This document shows, one piece after another, positions 26,064 through 34,298 of a stretch of DNA of 64,000 bases. The DNA is taken from NCBI GenBank assembly GCA_021795965.1, contig JAJYOU010000003.1, positions 1-64,000 of the forward strand. The letters are read 5' to 3'. The notes below the pieces were generated by a model that was not told the origin of the DNA, searched no databases, and saw nothing but the letters and a program-made list of their open reading frames with translations. Origin of the DNA: Chloroflexota bacterium. GTDB taxonomy: Bacteria > Chloroflexota > Anaerolineae > Anaerolineales > Villigracilaceae. A program made the position numbers and the translations under genes. Positions within the stretch are counted from its first letter, which is position 1; each line of letters begins with the position of its first letter.

Positions 26064-29000
26064 TCAGGTATTAAACTTCTTAAGGTATTCTTGCGCAACG
26101 ATTTGCAGCGCGGTTTTCAAAACTTGCGGGTCATCACCGTATTGTTGTTCCAAATGCTGGCGCAGATCATCGGCCACACGGCGGCTGCGCTGGCGCTGTT
26201 CAGCTGAAAGGCTGGCATCAGTGGCAAATCCGCGGCGTTCTGTCTGGAACAACTCGCCCAGCATTTGCGCCTGCGCCGCAAAACGGTCCGTATCGGCATC
26301 CGTCCAGGCCCGGGGCGGGCGGTTGGCTAGGTAAGCAAGCGCACTTTCCAACGCGGCCTGGGCTTCGGGGGTCTCCGCCGCGCGTTTGAGAAGGGGTAGC
26401 AAGTAAGGATGAGTGGTTCGGGCGGCTAATTCGGCCGCCAGCGTGCGGAAAACACTCCAGCTTGCCTCGCCTGTTTCCAGGCCGCAGGCAGTCAATAGTT
26501 CATCCCGGCCCCAACCCAGCAGCCGCGGCATCTCATTCGCCAGTTCGGTCAGGGCGGTATTCAAACGTCCAAAGAATTTGTGAACCTGCTCCGCCATCAA
26601 GGTTTGATGTTCAAAGCTTTCCAACTCAACCGCCACCGGCAGATCGACAAACAGGAGCAATTCGGGGGAACGGGCTTGAATCAAGGCGGAACGAACTGCT
26701 ATTGTACGCTCCGACAACCTTTTTGTGCTTTGAGCGTGTTCCGGCAAAGACTTCACCCCGCGAATCAGCGAACGCACCACCGGCATGACCTGCGGCTCGA
26801 CCTGGTAGGCGCGCGCAAAACGTTCCAAGATTGCCTGGCGCGTCCCGGAAACTTTGCACCCAGCCACCTGGAACAACTCTGGACGAGCGAGAAGTAATTC
26901 CCAATTGGCAATCGTCGGTTCTGGCAGCAGCGTACCAGTATTGTACAAAGTGGTTTCGCCCTGATGGATGATCATGAAGGCGCATAAAATCACCGGCAAA
27001 ACTCCATTGGTCAGTCCGTAGGGTGTTTCACCCAGAAGGCGATACAGCTCAGCTACAGGCCGCGGTTCGGGTGTCTCGGTAAAGATGTAATCCGATATGG
27101 CCTGCCAGATCGGCTTCAAATTCAGACGGTCAGTGTTATCCAGCGGCACAAAACCCCAGGCGCCATTCTCGAGTTGGCGATGCAAACCGCTGGCCTGCAA
27201 AATGCTGTCGTACATACTCCGCTCAGGAGGAAAACCTTCGATTCCCAATATTTTTTGGTCAGCACGGGTCAGCATGGCTTCTACTAAGCTGCGGCGCGCC
27301 GAGGCCCCTTGGGAGGATAACTGGCGACGGTTGATAATTTCATTCCACAGGATCGGGCTTTGATAGTAAAGGCGATCGCAAATCTCTGAAAGCAGGTGAG
27401 AAAGCCCTTGATTGGCTTTCGCCGAAACTTCCTTGCCGCCCTGAAACCACTTGCAGCCCGCCGCTTCACTCAAGCGATACGGGCTGAGCGTCCGGTCAAT
27501 ATTATTTCGAACCAGAGATTCAATCGCCATCAGACGTGTACGCAGTTCACGGCGCGCAACCGGGTCATCTCTCAATTCGGGAGTGTTTTCTTCCACCCAA
27601 TGCAGACAGCTCAATTCGTAAAGCAACTCTGCCAAGCGTCCGGGACGTTCCACCACCCCAAAAACAACATTCTCCCGTTCACCCATCGCAGCCTCAGTAG
27701 CCCAGTGCAGGAAAGCCTCGGTTTCGGCATAGTTGATCGGCAGACACAAAAGCACCTTGCCGCTCGCGCCGGGAGCAGGATTCAGGTCCACCTCGCTGCG
27801 CGAAAACGAATCGAGATAACAGACTTCGAAGTAACGCAGAGTTCCGGTTTGGTAACTGTGGCGGCGGGCGGCAATCGGGTGAGGCATCATATATTTCTGA
27901 ACAGCGGCCGCCAAGCTAAAGGAGCCGCGCAATTGTTGCTGCGCCTGCTCTAAACGCTCTTCGATGTCTACATCGCTGCCTTGCCAGATGGAGTAGGTCT
28001 TGTTGAAGCGTCGAAATACAATCAGAGAACGCGCTTGCAGACTGCGCAGAGACTCACGCAGTCTTTCATCAGGATTCGTTTCAGAACGCAATGCGCTGAA
28101 CAGGCTGGTTTCGTTGGATTGTAAGGCACTCACTTCTGTCAACCAAGTTAACATCCCGATCGTTTTCAGCAGAGCGGCTTCGGTTTCCGTGATGTTCGTC
28201 AGATTACCGAGCTTTTCAACAGTCTCCGTAATTGCCCGCGCTCGTCCGCTTGCGTACAGGCGTCCCTGGAAATTGGCAGCCAGATAGTCGAACAAATCTG
28301 GGAGACGAATGAACTCCCCAACCAGGTTCCGTTCGATAAATTCCTGAAATCCAGCCGGTTCATGGGAGGCAAGATAGGCAAAGATCGAGCGTTCATTTTG
28401 CGCCAATCGCCGGAAGACAAAAGGTAACGCCGCCAGGGCCGTTGGATGCAAGGGATAAGTCTGCATCGCCAGCCCGGCGAATTCATCCGTCTTCATCATC
28501 GGCGGGCACCAACCCGTTCGAGCTGCCTCCTGAGCCGCCTGCTGTAAAGCGGGTTCGGTACCGTTCAATGGCGCTTTTTCGGTGTATTCAATCGCGTTCG
28601 CCAGCAAGCGGATTTGTTGGTTAGCAGGTTCTTGAAAAGGAATATCATCGAACCTGCCCTGGACCTTGCTCCACTCTCGTTGGGTTTTGCTATCCAGCAA
28701 ATGCGCATATTGTTCAAAAGCCTGGTGCAGGATGCCAACAAAAACAAAAGGTGTTTTACCGCTGCGATTCGCAAACTCGGCCAATTCTTGCAACAGATAA
28801 ATATCCGTTTCTTCTGGATGGTTTGCCGCAAACTCCAAAGGCTTGCCCATTTCATCAAAGATGAATAACAGGCCTGCATATCCAAAATCAGGCTGGGTGA
28901 TGATTTCCAAAAGGCGCTTCAGCCAGCGGGTGATGGTCCGGCTTTCAATCTGTGCGGGCCAATTTCCCAACTCTACCAGCAAAGGCTTGATTTTTTCAGC

Positions 29001-29468
29001 ATCCTTCAGTCGCTCTAGCGACTGAAGCAGCCCGTGCTTGACACATTCCTGCAACGGGGCGCGGTATCCCGCGATTGGCACAGGCAAAAGCCCCTGAGTG
29101 CTGCCGTGATTGAGCGCTTCTCGGATGCGATTCGCCAGCAATTCATCTGCGCTTTGGAGTTGTTCGAAGACAAAACCATGTGCCGTCTGCGTTTTACCCA
29201 TTAAATTCATCAGGAAGAGTCCGAAGAACGACTTTCCCGAGCCATAAGGTCCAGTAAGAGTCCAAGAGCGTGATGGGGTTTTACTATCAAATGAATTTAG
29301 AATCCGGCTCAAGCTGGCACGCGCCTGGGCGGTCAAGACATATCCATCCGCAATGACCGCATTGCCCAGATCGCGCTCAACATTGATGGAACGCAATCCG
29401 CTTTGTCGAATGTTTATTACATCTTGAATGCGCCTTTGGGCTGGGGAGGTTAAGTTATGATTGCTCAT
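26064..29468 (-). CDS. Large P-loop ATPase paired with DUF4007 copy a
   Basis: A 1,134-residue STAND/AAA-like ATPase. Walker A is 'LTGPYGSGKSFFGLF' near residue 70, and Walker B is 'GLLFIFDEMGKPLEF' near 204. The middle has helical and winged-helix-like segments and the C-terminus is helical and charged. The general plan (N-terminal ATPase, about 1,100 residues) is that of BrxC/PglY-type proteins, so it is likely a second, diverged BrxC-class ATPase. It overlaps the DUF4007 gene before it by 14 bases and is separated from brxP by 79 bases. The tight DUF4007-ATPase coupling suggests a complex. Confidence 0.7.
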   Translation of the reverse strand: MSNHNLTSPAQRRIQDVINIRQSGLRSINVERDLGNAVIADGYVLTAQARASLSRILNSFDSKTPSRSWTLTGPYGSGKSFFGLFLMNLMGKTQTAHGFVFEQLQSADELLANRIREALNHGSTQGLLPVPIAGYRAPLQECVKHGLLQSLERLKDAEKIKPLLVELGNWPAQIESRTITRWLKRLLEIITQPDFGYAGLLFIFDEMGKPLEFAANHPEETDIYLLQELAEFANRSGKTPFVFVGILHQAFEQYAHLLDSKTQREWSKVQGRFDDIPFQEPANQQIRLLANAIEYTEKAPLNGTEPALQQAAQEAARTGWCPPMMKTDEFAGLAMQTYPLHPTALAALPFVFRRLAQNERSIFAYLASHEPAGFQEFIERNLVGEFIRLPDLFDYLAANFQGRLYASGRARAITETVEKLGNLTNITETEAALLKTIGMLTWLTEVSALQSNETSLFSALRSETNPDERLRESLRSLQARSLIVFRRFNKTYSIWQGSDVDIEERLEQAQQQLRGSFSLAAAVQKYMMPHPIAARRHSYQTGTLRYFEVCYLDSFSRSEVDLNPAPGASGKVLLCLPINYAETEAFLHWATEAAMGERENVVFGVVERPGRLAELLYELSCLHWVEENTPELRDDPVARRELRTRLMAIESLVRNNIDRTLSPYRLSEAAGCKWFQGGKEVSAKANQGLSHLLSEICDRLYYQSPILWNEIINRRQLSSQGASARRSLVEAMLTRADQKILGIEGFPPERSMYDSILQASGLHRQLENGAWGFVPLDNTDRLNLKPIWQAISDYIFTETPEPRPVAELYRLLGETPYGLTNGVLPVILCAFMIIHQGETTLYNTGTLLPEPTIANWELLLARPELFQVAGCKVSGTRQAILERFARAYQVEPQVMPVVRSLIRGVKSLPEHAQSTKRLSERTIAVRSALIQARSPELLLFVDLPVAVELESFEHQTLMAEQVHKFFGRLNTALTELANEMPRLLGWGRDELLTACGLETGEASWSVFRTLAAELAARTTHPYLLPLLKRAAETPEAQAALESALAYLANRPPRAWTDADTDRFAAQAQMLGELFQTERRGFATDASLSAEQRQRSRRVADDLRQHLEQQYGDDPQVLKTALQIVAQEYLKKFNT

Positions 29469-30391
29469 AGTGCCTCATCAGCAGTTCCATCGCCTGGCCT
29501 CTAAAGTCATTCCCGATGATTTCATTCAAATAAATCTGAGTCAAGCCGGCAGTTTCTTGAAGACGAATCATTCCGCTGGTGAAGCCTTCAAGTGATTCCA
29601 GATATTCGATCACAGTATTTTCATCCAATTTGAAAACCTGGCCAGGGCTTCCCGGCTGATAGATGACTTCATCAATCCCGACTGTCCGGCGGCTTTCGAC
29701 GGTCCGCGAAAAAAACGTCAACAAAGCATACCCAAAGATACCTAAAGGCAAGGACATTTTTGGACCAATGTTGAAGCGATAAAAACCGTCATCAGGTAAA
29801 AAGCGAAGAAGGTCCAGTTCCGCTAGTGGACAATCTAGCGTCTCTTCAGAAATTGCGCCCAATTTCATTTTAGCAGGGAGATACGTGCGCAGGCAAAACT
29901 CAATTTCCCGCTCAATTGCGCCATCCGTTGTTTTGATCCCGCGTTGTTCCAGTTGATTTAAAAGAAATTTTTGCAGACTAAGACGGGTAAATTCAGGTTC
30001 GAGATAGATTGAAAAGAGCAGATGCCACACAAATCCACGTGTCAAACCGGTCGTAAGTTGCCAGTGCAGCAACCACAAAGAACCGACGTCCTCCAAATAT
30101 GGATCCCAGCCCTTGTCTCCTAATAATTTCTCAGCTAAATCCGTTGGCTGTAAAGGCCGCGCCAACCCTGCACCGTTAGTTTCCTGCACCAATCCGGTAG
30201 CCAAGCACCAATGGCGAATCGAGCGCACCATATTCTTGCCAACACCAAGTTCAGCCAGTGCCTCATCGCGCGTGAAAGCCAGTGGTTCTTTCTTAACAGC
30301 ATCCACGCCTTTTTTTCAGCCATCCATGCCGAAAAACAAATTTTTCATGGCCGCCAAACATCGGTCGGATATTTTCTTCGAGTGAATTCAC
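29455..30391 (-). CDS. DUF4007-family protein, copy a, with a frameshift near the N-terminus
   Basis: The main frame (ORF 29455-30306) contains 'LGVGKNMVRSIRHWC' and 'DVGSLWLLHWQL', the strongest DUF4007 signature in the window. The missing N-terminus lies just upstream in another frame: a GTG at 30,391 opens 'MNSLEENIRPMFGGHEKFVF' then 'RHGWLKK', and the track then runs into a stop. Removing one A from the A7 run at 30,310-30,316 joins this exactly to 'GVDAVKKEPLAF'. AGGAG lies 11 bases before the GTG. As written, the gene is frameshifted; sequencing error, phase variation or programmed slippage are all possible. It is the first gene of the operon and overlaps the ATPase gene by 14 bases. 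Confidence 0.75.
30310..30316 (-). other. A7 homopolymer at the frameshift point of DUF4007 copy a
   Basis: On the minus strand the run reads CTG-AAAAAAA-GGC. With six A the DUF4007 frame is continuous; with seven it is broken after 27 codons. Confidence 0.8.
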
Positions 30392-30659
30392 TGTGATACA
30401 AACTCCTAATTGGAGAGTAATGTGAAAGTTTAGAAAAATAACACTAATTAAACTGGTTCGCCGCCCGAGAGAATAATTAGCGGAACATGTGTTCTTTATA
30501 ACCCAAAAGCCATATTTGGTGTAGAGGTAAGGATTCGAGCAAAACGCTACTCGCCGAGAACTTGATCATATACTCCAGCTTTCTAAACACCTCGACAATC
30601 TTCTCGTGCTGCTCGCCCTGAATCTCAATCGCACCATTCTTGACTGTCCCGCTCTGAAC
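30392..30659. other. BREX operon leader and open tail after the XRE gene
   Basis: This stretch holds the leader of the BREX-like operon, including a CTCC-AATTA-GGAG palindrome covering its Shine-Dalgarno. It also holds about 60 codons that stay open in frame after the XRE gene's amber stop, ending in TAA near 30,477. No clear -35/-10 pair stands out. Confidence 0.4.
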
Positions 30660-30902
30660 CTACTCTCCCGCCTCCCCGCTTTCGCGCTGGCCGGCTTTCT
30701 CCCAGATGACAACAACATCCGCGAGCGGCATTTCAAAGGCGGTCGCAATACCAAAAAAGAACTTCATGCCCGGCTTTCGGCGGCCAGTTGTGAGCACGGC
30801 TGTCACACTGGAACGAGAAAAGCCTGCACGCTCGGCTAGAGTGGCTTGCGACCAGCCCCGGCGTTTTATTTCCACACGAATCCAATCAGAAAAATCCGTC
30901 AT
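30660..30902 (-). CDS. XRE-family helix-turn-helix regulator
   Basis: An 80-residue Cro/CI-type DNA-binding protein. Residues 14-60 form the HTH: 'KRRGWSQATLAERAGFSRSS' carries the turn and recognition helix. It ends at an amber codon after 'RESGEAGE', and the frame remains open for about 60 more codons, so it may be truncated. It lies directly upstream of the BREX-like operon on the same strand, a usual place for a regulator of a defence locus. It could also be the antitoxin of a broken HigBA-like pair, since a short ORF precedes it by 25 bases. Confidence 0.8.
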   Translation of the reverse strand: MTDFSDWIRVEIKRRGWSQATLAERAGFSRSSVTAVLTTGRRKPGMKFFFGIATAFEMPLADVVVIWEKAGQRESGEAGE

Positions 30903-30927
30903 TGTACCTGCGCTACATAAAGTAATT

Positions 30928-31101
30928 TTAGCACTTTCTTGTCTCTGTTATTCCGCACAGCATCCGGGATGTCAAGGTATGTGAATCCAAGATTATCCTT
31001 GCCGCTCTTTCCAGCAACACCGCATACTGCTCATCCAATATTCTTTCATCAAACTCTCCACATCCATAGGCCCACACCCCCGGCTTGCCGCGCGTGAACA
31101 C
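30928..31101 (-). CDS. Short ORF before the XRE gene, possibly a gene fragment
   Basis: A 57-codon minus-strand frame from GTG at 31,101 with protein-like content ('GKPGVWAYGCGEFDERILDE', then 'AVLLERAARIIL'). It is not in the supplied ORF track. Its stop is 25 bases before the XRE start, the arrangement of toxin-antitoxin or regulator pairs, but I recognise no toxin fold. It could be the tail of a gene cut off when the island inserted beside tRNA-Glu. Weak call. Confidence 0.25.
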   Translation of the reverse strand: MFTRGKPGVWAYGCGEFDERILDEQYAVLLERAARIILDSHTLTSRMLCGITETRKC

Positions 31102-31108
31102 GATACGA

Positions 31109-31147
31109 TACAGAAAACCCCGTTCAGCGAGAGCGGGGTTTTCTGTA
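31109..31147 (-). terminator. Terminator of tRNA-Glu
   Basis: TACAGAAAACCCCG and CGGGGTTTTCTGTA form a perfect 14-bp stem. On the minus strand it follows the tRNA 3' end by about 37 bases. Confidence 0.85.
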
Positions 31148-31183
31148 GATTTGAATGCAGATTTCTATGGTATGCGTAAAGCG

Positions 31184-31259
31184 TGGTGCCCCCAAGCGGA
31201 CTCGAACCGCTGTTTGGGCCTTGAGAGGGCCCCGTCCTGGGCCACTAGACGATGGGGGC
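31184..31259 (-). tRNA. tRNA-Glu (anticodon CTC), CCA encoded
   Basis: Read on the minus strand, the acceptor stem is GCCCCCA/TGGGGGC. The D-arm begins 'GTCTAGTGGCCCAGGAC'. The anticodon loop is CTCTCAA between GGGCC and GGCCC, so the anticodon is CTC. The T-arm is AGCGG-TTCGAGT-CCGCT, followed by A and an encoded CCA. The anticodon reads GAG. Its 3' end points towards the defence island, the usual orientation for a tRNA used as an integration site. Confidence 0.95.
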
Positions 31260-31291
31260 AAAACGCGCGCTGAATTTTATCACCCCGACGG

Positions 31292-33295
31292 TCACCCGTC
31301 AACCAGGAACACATGCAGTTCTTTTGGACCATGAACACCGATCGTCAGTGTCATCTCGATATCTGCCGTCCGGCTGGGTCCTGTAACAATCACCGTGGCT
31401 GGTGCCTTAACAATCTCCGGAAGGCGCAGCGCTTCTTCCAGGCTTGAAACCAGGCAGGTTGAATCAACAATTGCCAGGTGAATCTCCGGAACGAGTGAAG
31501 CACTCAAAGGTCGCCCTTCCCCACCGGGTATAACCAGGGAACCTGTCTCCGCTATCCCAACCAGAGCGCCGGTGATCCCTGCCCGAATGGATGCTGAATG
31601 GACGGAAGAAACTTCGATGTCATTCTGGCGCAGGGCGTCGCCGAATTTCAAGGGCAGGTCATTCCATGACTGGACATGCTGAATTTCCCTGTCATTCAGA
31701 AATCTCAAAATCGCCGATTGAAGTTCCTGCGAACGAATTCGATGAACACTCCCACCAAGAGTTATCAGTTCAAGATCAAACCTTTCGATCAGTGCATTTT
31801 TACCTGCATTTTCTTCGCGATTCTGAGCGACAGGTCCAGCATCTCTTTTTTTGGGTCTTGAAATTTGCTGGGGGAAATCTTCGTCCTTAGATTTAGAATC
31901 CTCTTCGCGATAATCTACGCGAAATGAGCGCGCGGCAGGTCGCGCTAAATCTTTGCTGAGACCCCAGCCAGTCAGGGTAGGTAGATGAAGGTATCCAGGC
32001 AAGATATTGGAGGCTAACCCGACGAATCGACTTGCAAGTTTAAACATCCGCGGTTTGGAAGAAATACTAGAATATATTTTCAAACCGTATTCAAGCTTTG
32101 AAGGCTGATGTTTTTCTGCGGGAGGATCAGGAATCTTGCCGGCTCTCACCCGCAGGAGTAATTTCGGCAGGTCAATATCCACCGGGCAGGCTTCTTTACA
32201 GGCTCCACAGAGAGTGCAGGCTTGTGCCAGTTGGCTAAAATTACTTCCTAAAAGACCGGGAGAAATGACCGAGCCAATCGGCCCCGGGTAAGGTGCCACT
32301 GCGCCATTTGCCCCAATGTAACCGTGCCCGCCAATTTCGCGAAAGATTGGACAAACATTCAAGCATGATCCACAGCGAATGCAATACAGAATTTCCTGCA
32401 AGGACGAATTTCGAACACTTGACCTTCCATTATCCAGGATGATCAGGTGTTTTTCCTGGCTGTTTTCCGGCTGGTGAATCAATTGAGTGTAAACGCTCAG
32501 ATTCTGTCCTGTTGCTGAACGAGGCAGCAAGGAAAGAAATAATGCCAGGTCATCCAGGCTTGGAAGCAGTCGCTCCATCCCCATCAAAGCTATATGAACG
32601 CGAGGGATACTGGTGCACATGCGCCCGTTACCTTCATTGGTCACAACGCAGAGGGTGCCAGACTGAGCCACACCAAAATTTACCCCTGAGACGCCGATAT
32701 CAGCATTTAGAAAGACTTCCCGCAAGGTTGATCGGGCAGCAGCGGTAAGAGTTGGAATATCATCAGTAAAGGGTATCCCCAGTTTTTCATGGAAAAGCTC
32801 CCCCACCTGTTTCCGGCGCAGATGGACTGCCGGGGTAATAATGTGAGCTGGTTTTTCATTCCGAAGTTGGATTATAAATTCACCCAAATCAGTCTCGACA
32901 ACCCGATGTCCTGCTGATTGGAGCGCAGGATTGAACCCAATCTCTTCAGACACCATCGACTTGCCTTTTGCGATGAGCAAATTCGAACGTCCGGGGTAGG
33001 CTTGATGGCTAATTTCCAAAGCGAGACGAATGGCTTCAGCTGCATCCTTGGCACGATGAACTTGAATCCCATTTTGCTCAACTTTGGCAATGAACAACGA
33101 AAGAACCTCGTCCAAATGATCAATAACATGCATCCGAACTGCATGGGCTCTCTGCCGGCGCTCAGCCCAATCTGGCAGGGCATTCGCAGCATTTTGACGT
33201 GCAGCGATCCGTCTATCCGCATTAGCGTCGAGCGCGGCTTGAAGCTGCGGATCTGCGATTTGTTGGCGTATTTTCTGGTTGAATAAGAGAGTCAT
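31292..33295 (-). CDS. lutB: LutB-LutC fusion, Fe-S lactate oxidation protein
   Basis: About 667 residues. The N-terminal LUD domain is followed by two [4Fe-4S] motifs of the LutB type, 'CIRCGSCLNVCPIF' and 'CTLCGACKEACPVD'. After a linker rich in Lys and Asp (about 490-520) comes a second LUD domain of the LutC type, with 'GITGALVGIAETGSLVIP'. LutABC oxidises L-lactate to pyruvate; here B and C are one chain. The likely start is the ATG at 33,295 ('MTLLFNQKIRQQ'), 10 bases after the lutA stop. The longer track ORF overlaps lutA and is not needed. Confidence 0.85.
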   Translation of the reverse strand: MTLLFNQKIRQQIADPQLQAALDANADRRIAARQNAANALPDWAERRQRAHAVRMHVIDHLDEVLSLFIAKVEQNGIQVHRAKDAAEAIRLALEISHQAYPGRSNLLIAKGKSMVSEEIGFNPALQSAGHRVVETDLGEFIIQLRNEKPAHIITPAVHLRRKQVGELFHEKLGIPFTDDIPTLTAAARSTLREVFLNADIGVSGVNFGVAQSGTLCVVTNEGNGRMCTSIPRVHIALMGMERLLPSLDDLALFLSLLPRSATGQNLSVYTQLIHQPENSQEKHLIILDNGRSSVRNSSLQEILYCIRCGSCLNVCPIFREIGGHGYIGANGAVAPYPGPIGSVISPGLLGSNFSQLAQACTLCGACKEACPVDIDLPKLLLRVRAGKIPDPPAEKHQPSKLEYGLKIYSSISSKPRMFKLASRFVGLASNILPGYLHLPTLTGWGLSKDLARPAARSFRVDYREEDSKSKDEDFPQQISRPKKRDAGPVAQNREENAGKNALIERFDLELITLGGSVHRIRSQELQSAILRFLNDREIQHVQSWNDLPLKFGDALRQNDIEVSSVHSASIRAGITGALVGIAETGSLVIPGGEGRPLSASLVPEIHLAIVDSTCLVSSLEEALRLPEIVKAPATVIVTGPSRTADIEMTLTIGVHGPKELHVFLVDG

Positions 33296-33305
33296 ATCGA
33301 ACCGA

Positions 33306-34031
33306 TCATCGATGGTCAAGGACTTCTGCGATATGGACAACACGTTGAGGTTTTTTTTGCCTGATGAGACCACCGGCAATGTGAAGGCGGCAACCTGCTT
33401 CGGTGACAACCAACGTTGGAGCTTGGCTGATTTCGATATTCGTAATTTTCCTCTTAAGCATTTCGGCACTCAATTCAGGATGCTTTATCGAAAAAACACC
33501 ACCAAAACCACAGCATTCTTCATATTCTGGCAGGGTAACCAGTTCCGCATCCTGCACATTGGCAAGCAATGCCAGTGGTTGACGATTCAAACCGAGATGA
33601 CGGGTCGGATGACATGAAGCATGATAAGTTATCTTTCCAGGCCAGCGAGCACCAAGATCTGTCACCCCCAGCACATCCACCAGGTATTCGGTAAATTCGT
33701 AGGTTCGAGCAGATAGCTCCTGTGCTCGATCCAACCATTCAGGATCATCTGAAAAGAGTTCCGGATAACCATGTTTAATCATGATGGCACAACTCCCAGA
33801 TGGAACAATCACTGGACCCGGAGCTGATTCAAAAACCTGGATCGTATTTTCCGCTACCGGGCGGGTTTCTTTCCAGAGACCGGCGTTGAAGGACGGTTGT
33901 CCGCAACAGGTTTGTGCTTGTGGAAACTCCACGTTTACGCCCAGGCGGCGTAAAATTCGAACGATCGCATGACCTGTTTCAGGATAAAAAGTATCGACCA
34001 GGCAAGTTACGAATAATTGAACGGTTGGCAT
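33306..34031 (-). CDS. lutA: LutA-like Fe-S protein of lactate oxidation
   Basis: A 241-residue protein with two cysteine-rich CCG domains, 'QTCCGQPSFNAG' near residue 41 and 'YEECCGFGG' near 171, the pattern of LutA/LldE and the GlpC/heterodisulfide reductase family. It also has 'SGSCAIMIKHGYPELF' and 'YHASCHPTRHLG'. It acts with LutB/C in NAD-independent lactate oxidation, passing electrons through Fe-S clusters. The lutBC gene follows by 10 bases, so the two are co-translated. No lactate permease or LutR regulator is visible next to them. Confidence 0.9.
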   Translation of the reverse strand: MPTVQLFVTCLVDTFYPETGHAIVRILRRLGVNVEFPQAQTCCGQPSFNAGLWKETRPVAENTIQVFESAPGPVIVPSGSCAIMIKHGYPELFSDDPEWLDRAQELSARTYEFTEYLVDVLGVTDLGARWPGKITYHASCHPTRHLGLNRQPLALLANVQDAELVTLPEYEECCGFGGVFSIKHPELSAEMLKRKITNIEISQAPTLVVTEAGCRLHIAGGLIRQKKPQRVVHIAEVLDHR

Positions 34032-34260
34032 AAACCTATTTTAACCCCAACAATGGGAAAACTGATCTCGAAAACGTTTTACAAGAAGAAGGATGACAGA
34101 GATGAATTTCCCCAAATCATCAAGCAAAGTCGTGCAATTTTTCTTTCAATCATTTTTCCTTCGATTTCAAATTTAGAGCAGCAAAGTATAAATTAATAGA
34201 CCCCTAACCTTAAAATCAATTCTTCATTTCAGGAAAAAATCCTAAAGTATGGGACCTTCA

Positions 34261-34269
34261 TGGTATTAT
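34261..34269 (+). promoter_or_regulatory. Candidate extended -10 promoter of glgP
   Basis: TGG-TATTAT matches an extended -10 element 30 bases before the glgP ATG. The -35 region is not conserved. Confidence 0.3.
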
Positions 34270-34298
34270 TGAACGCGCATTTTTGAAAGGATTAATAA

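Noticed and set aside
30135-30323. Minus-strand ORF 'MAEKKAWMLLRKNHW' as an alternative start for DUF4007 copy a
   Set aside because: It is in the third frame and does not carry either part of the DUF4007 sequence.
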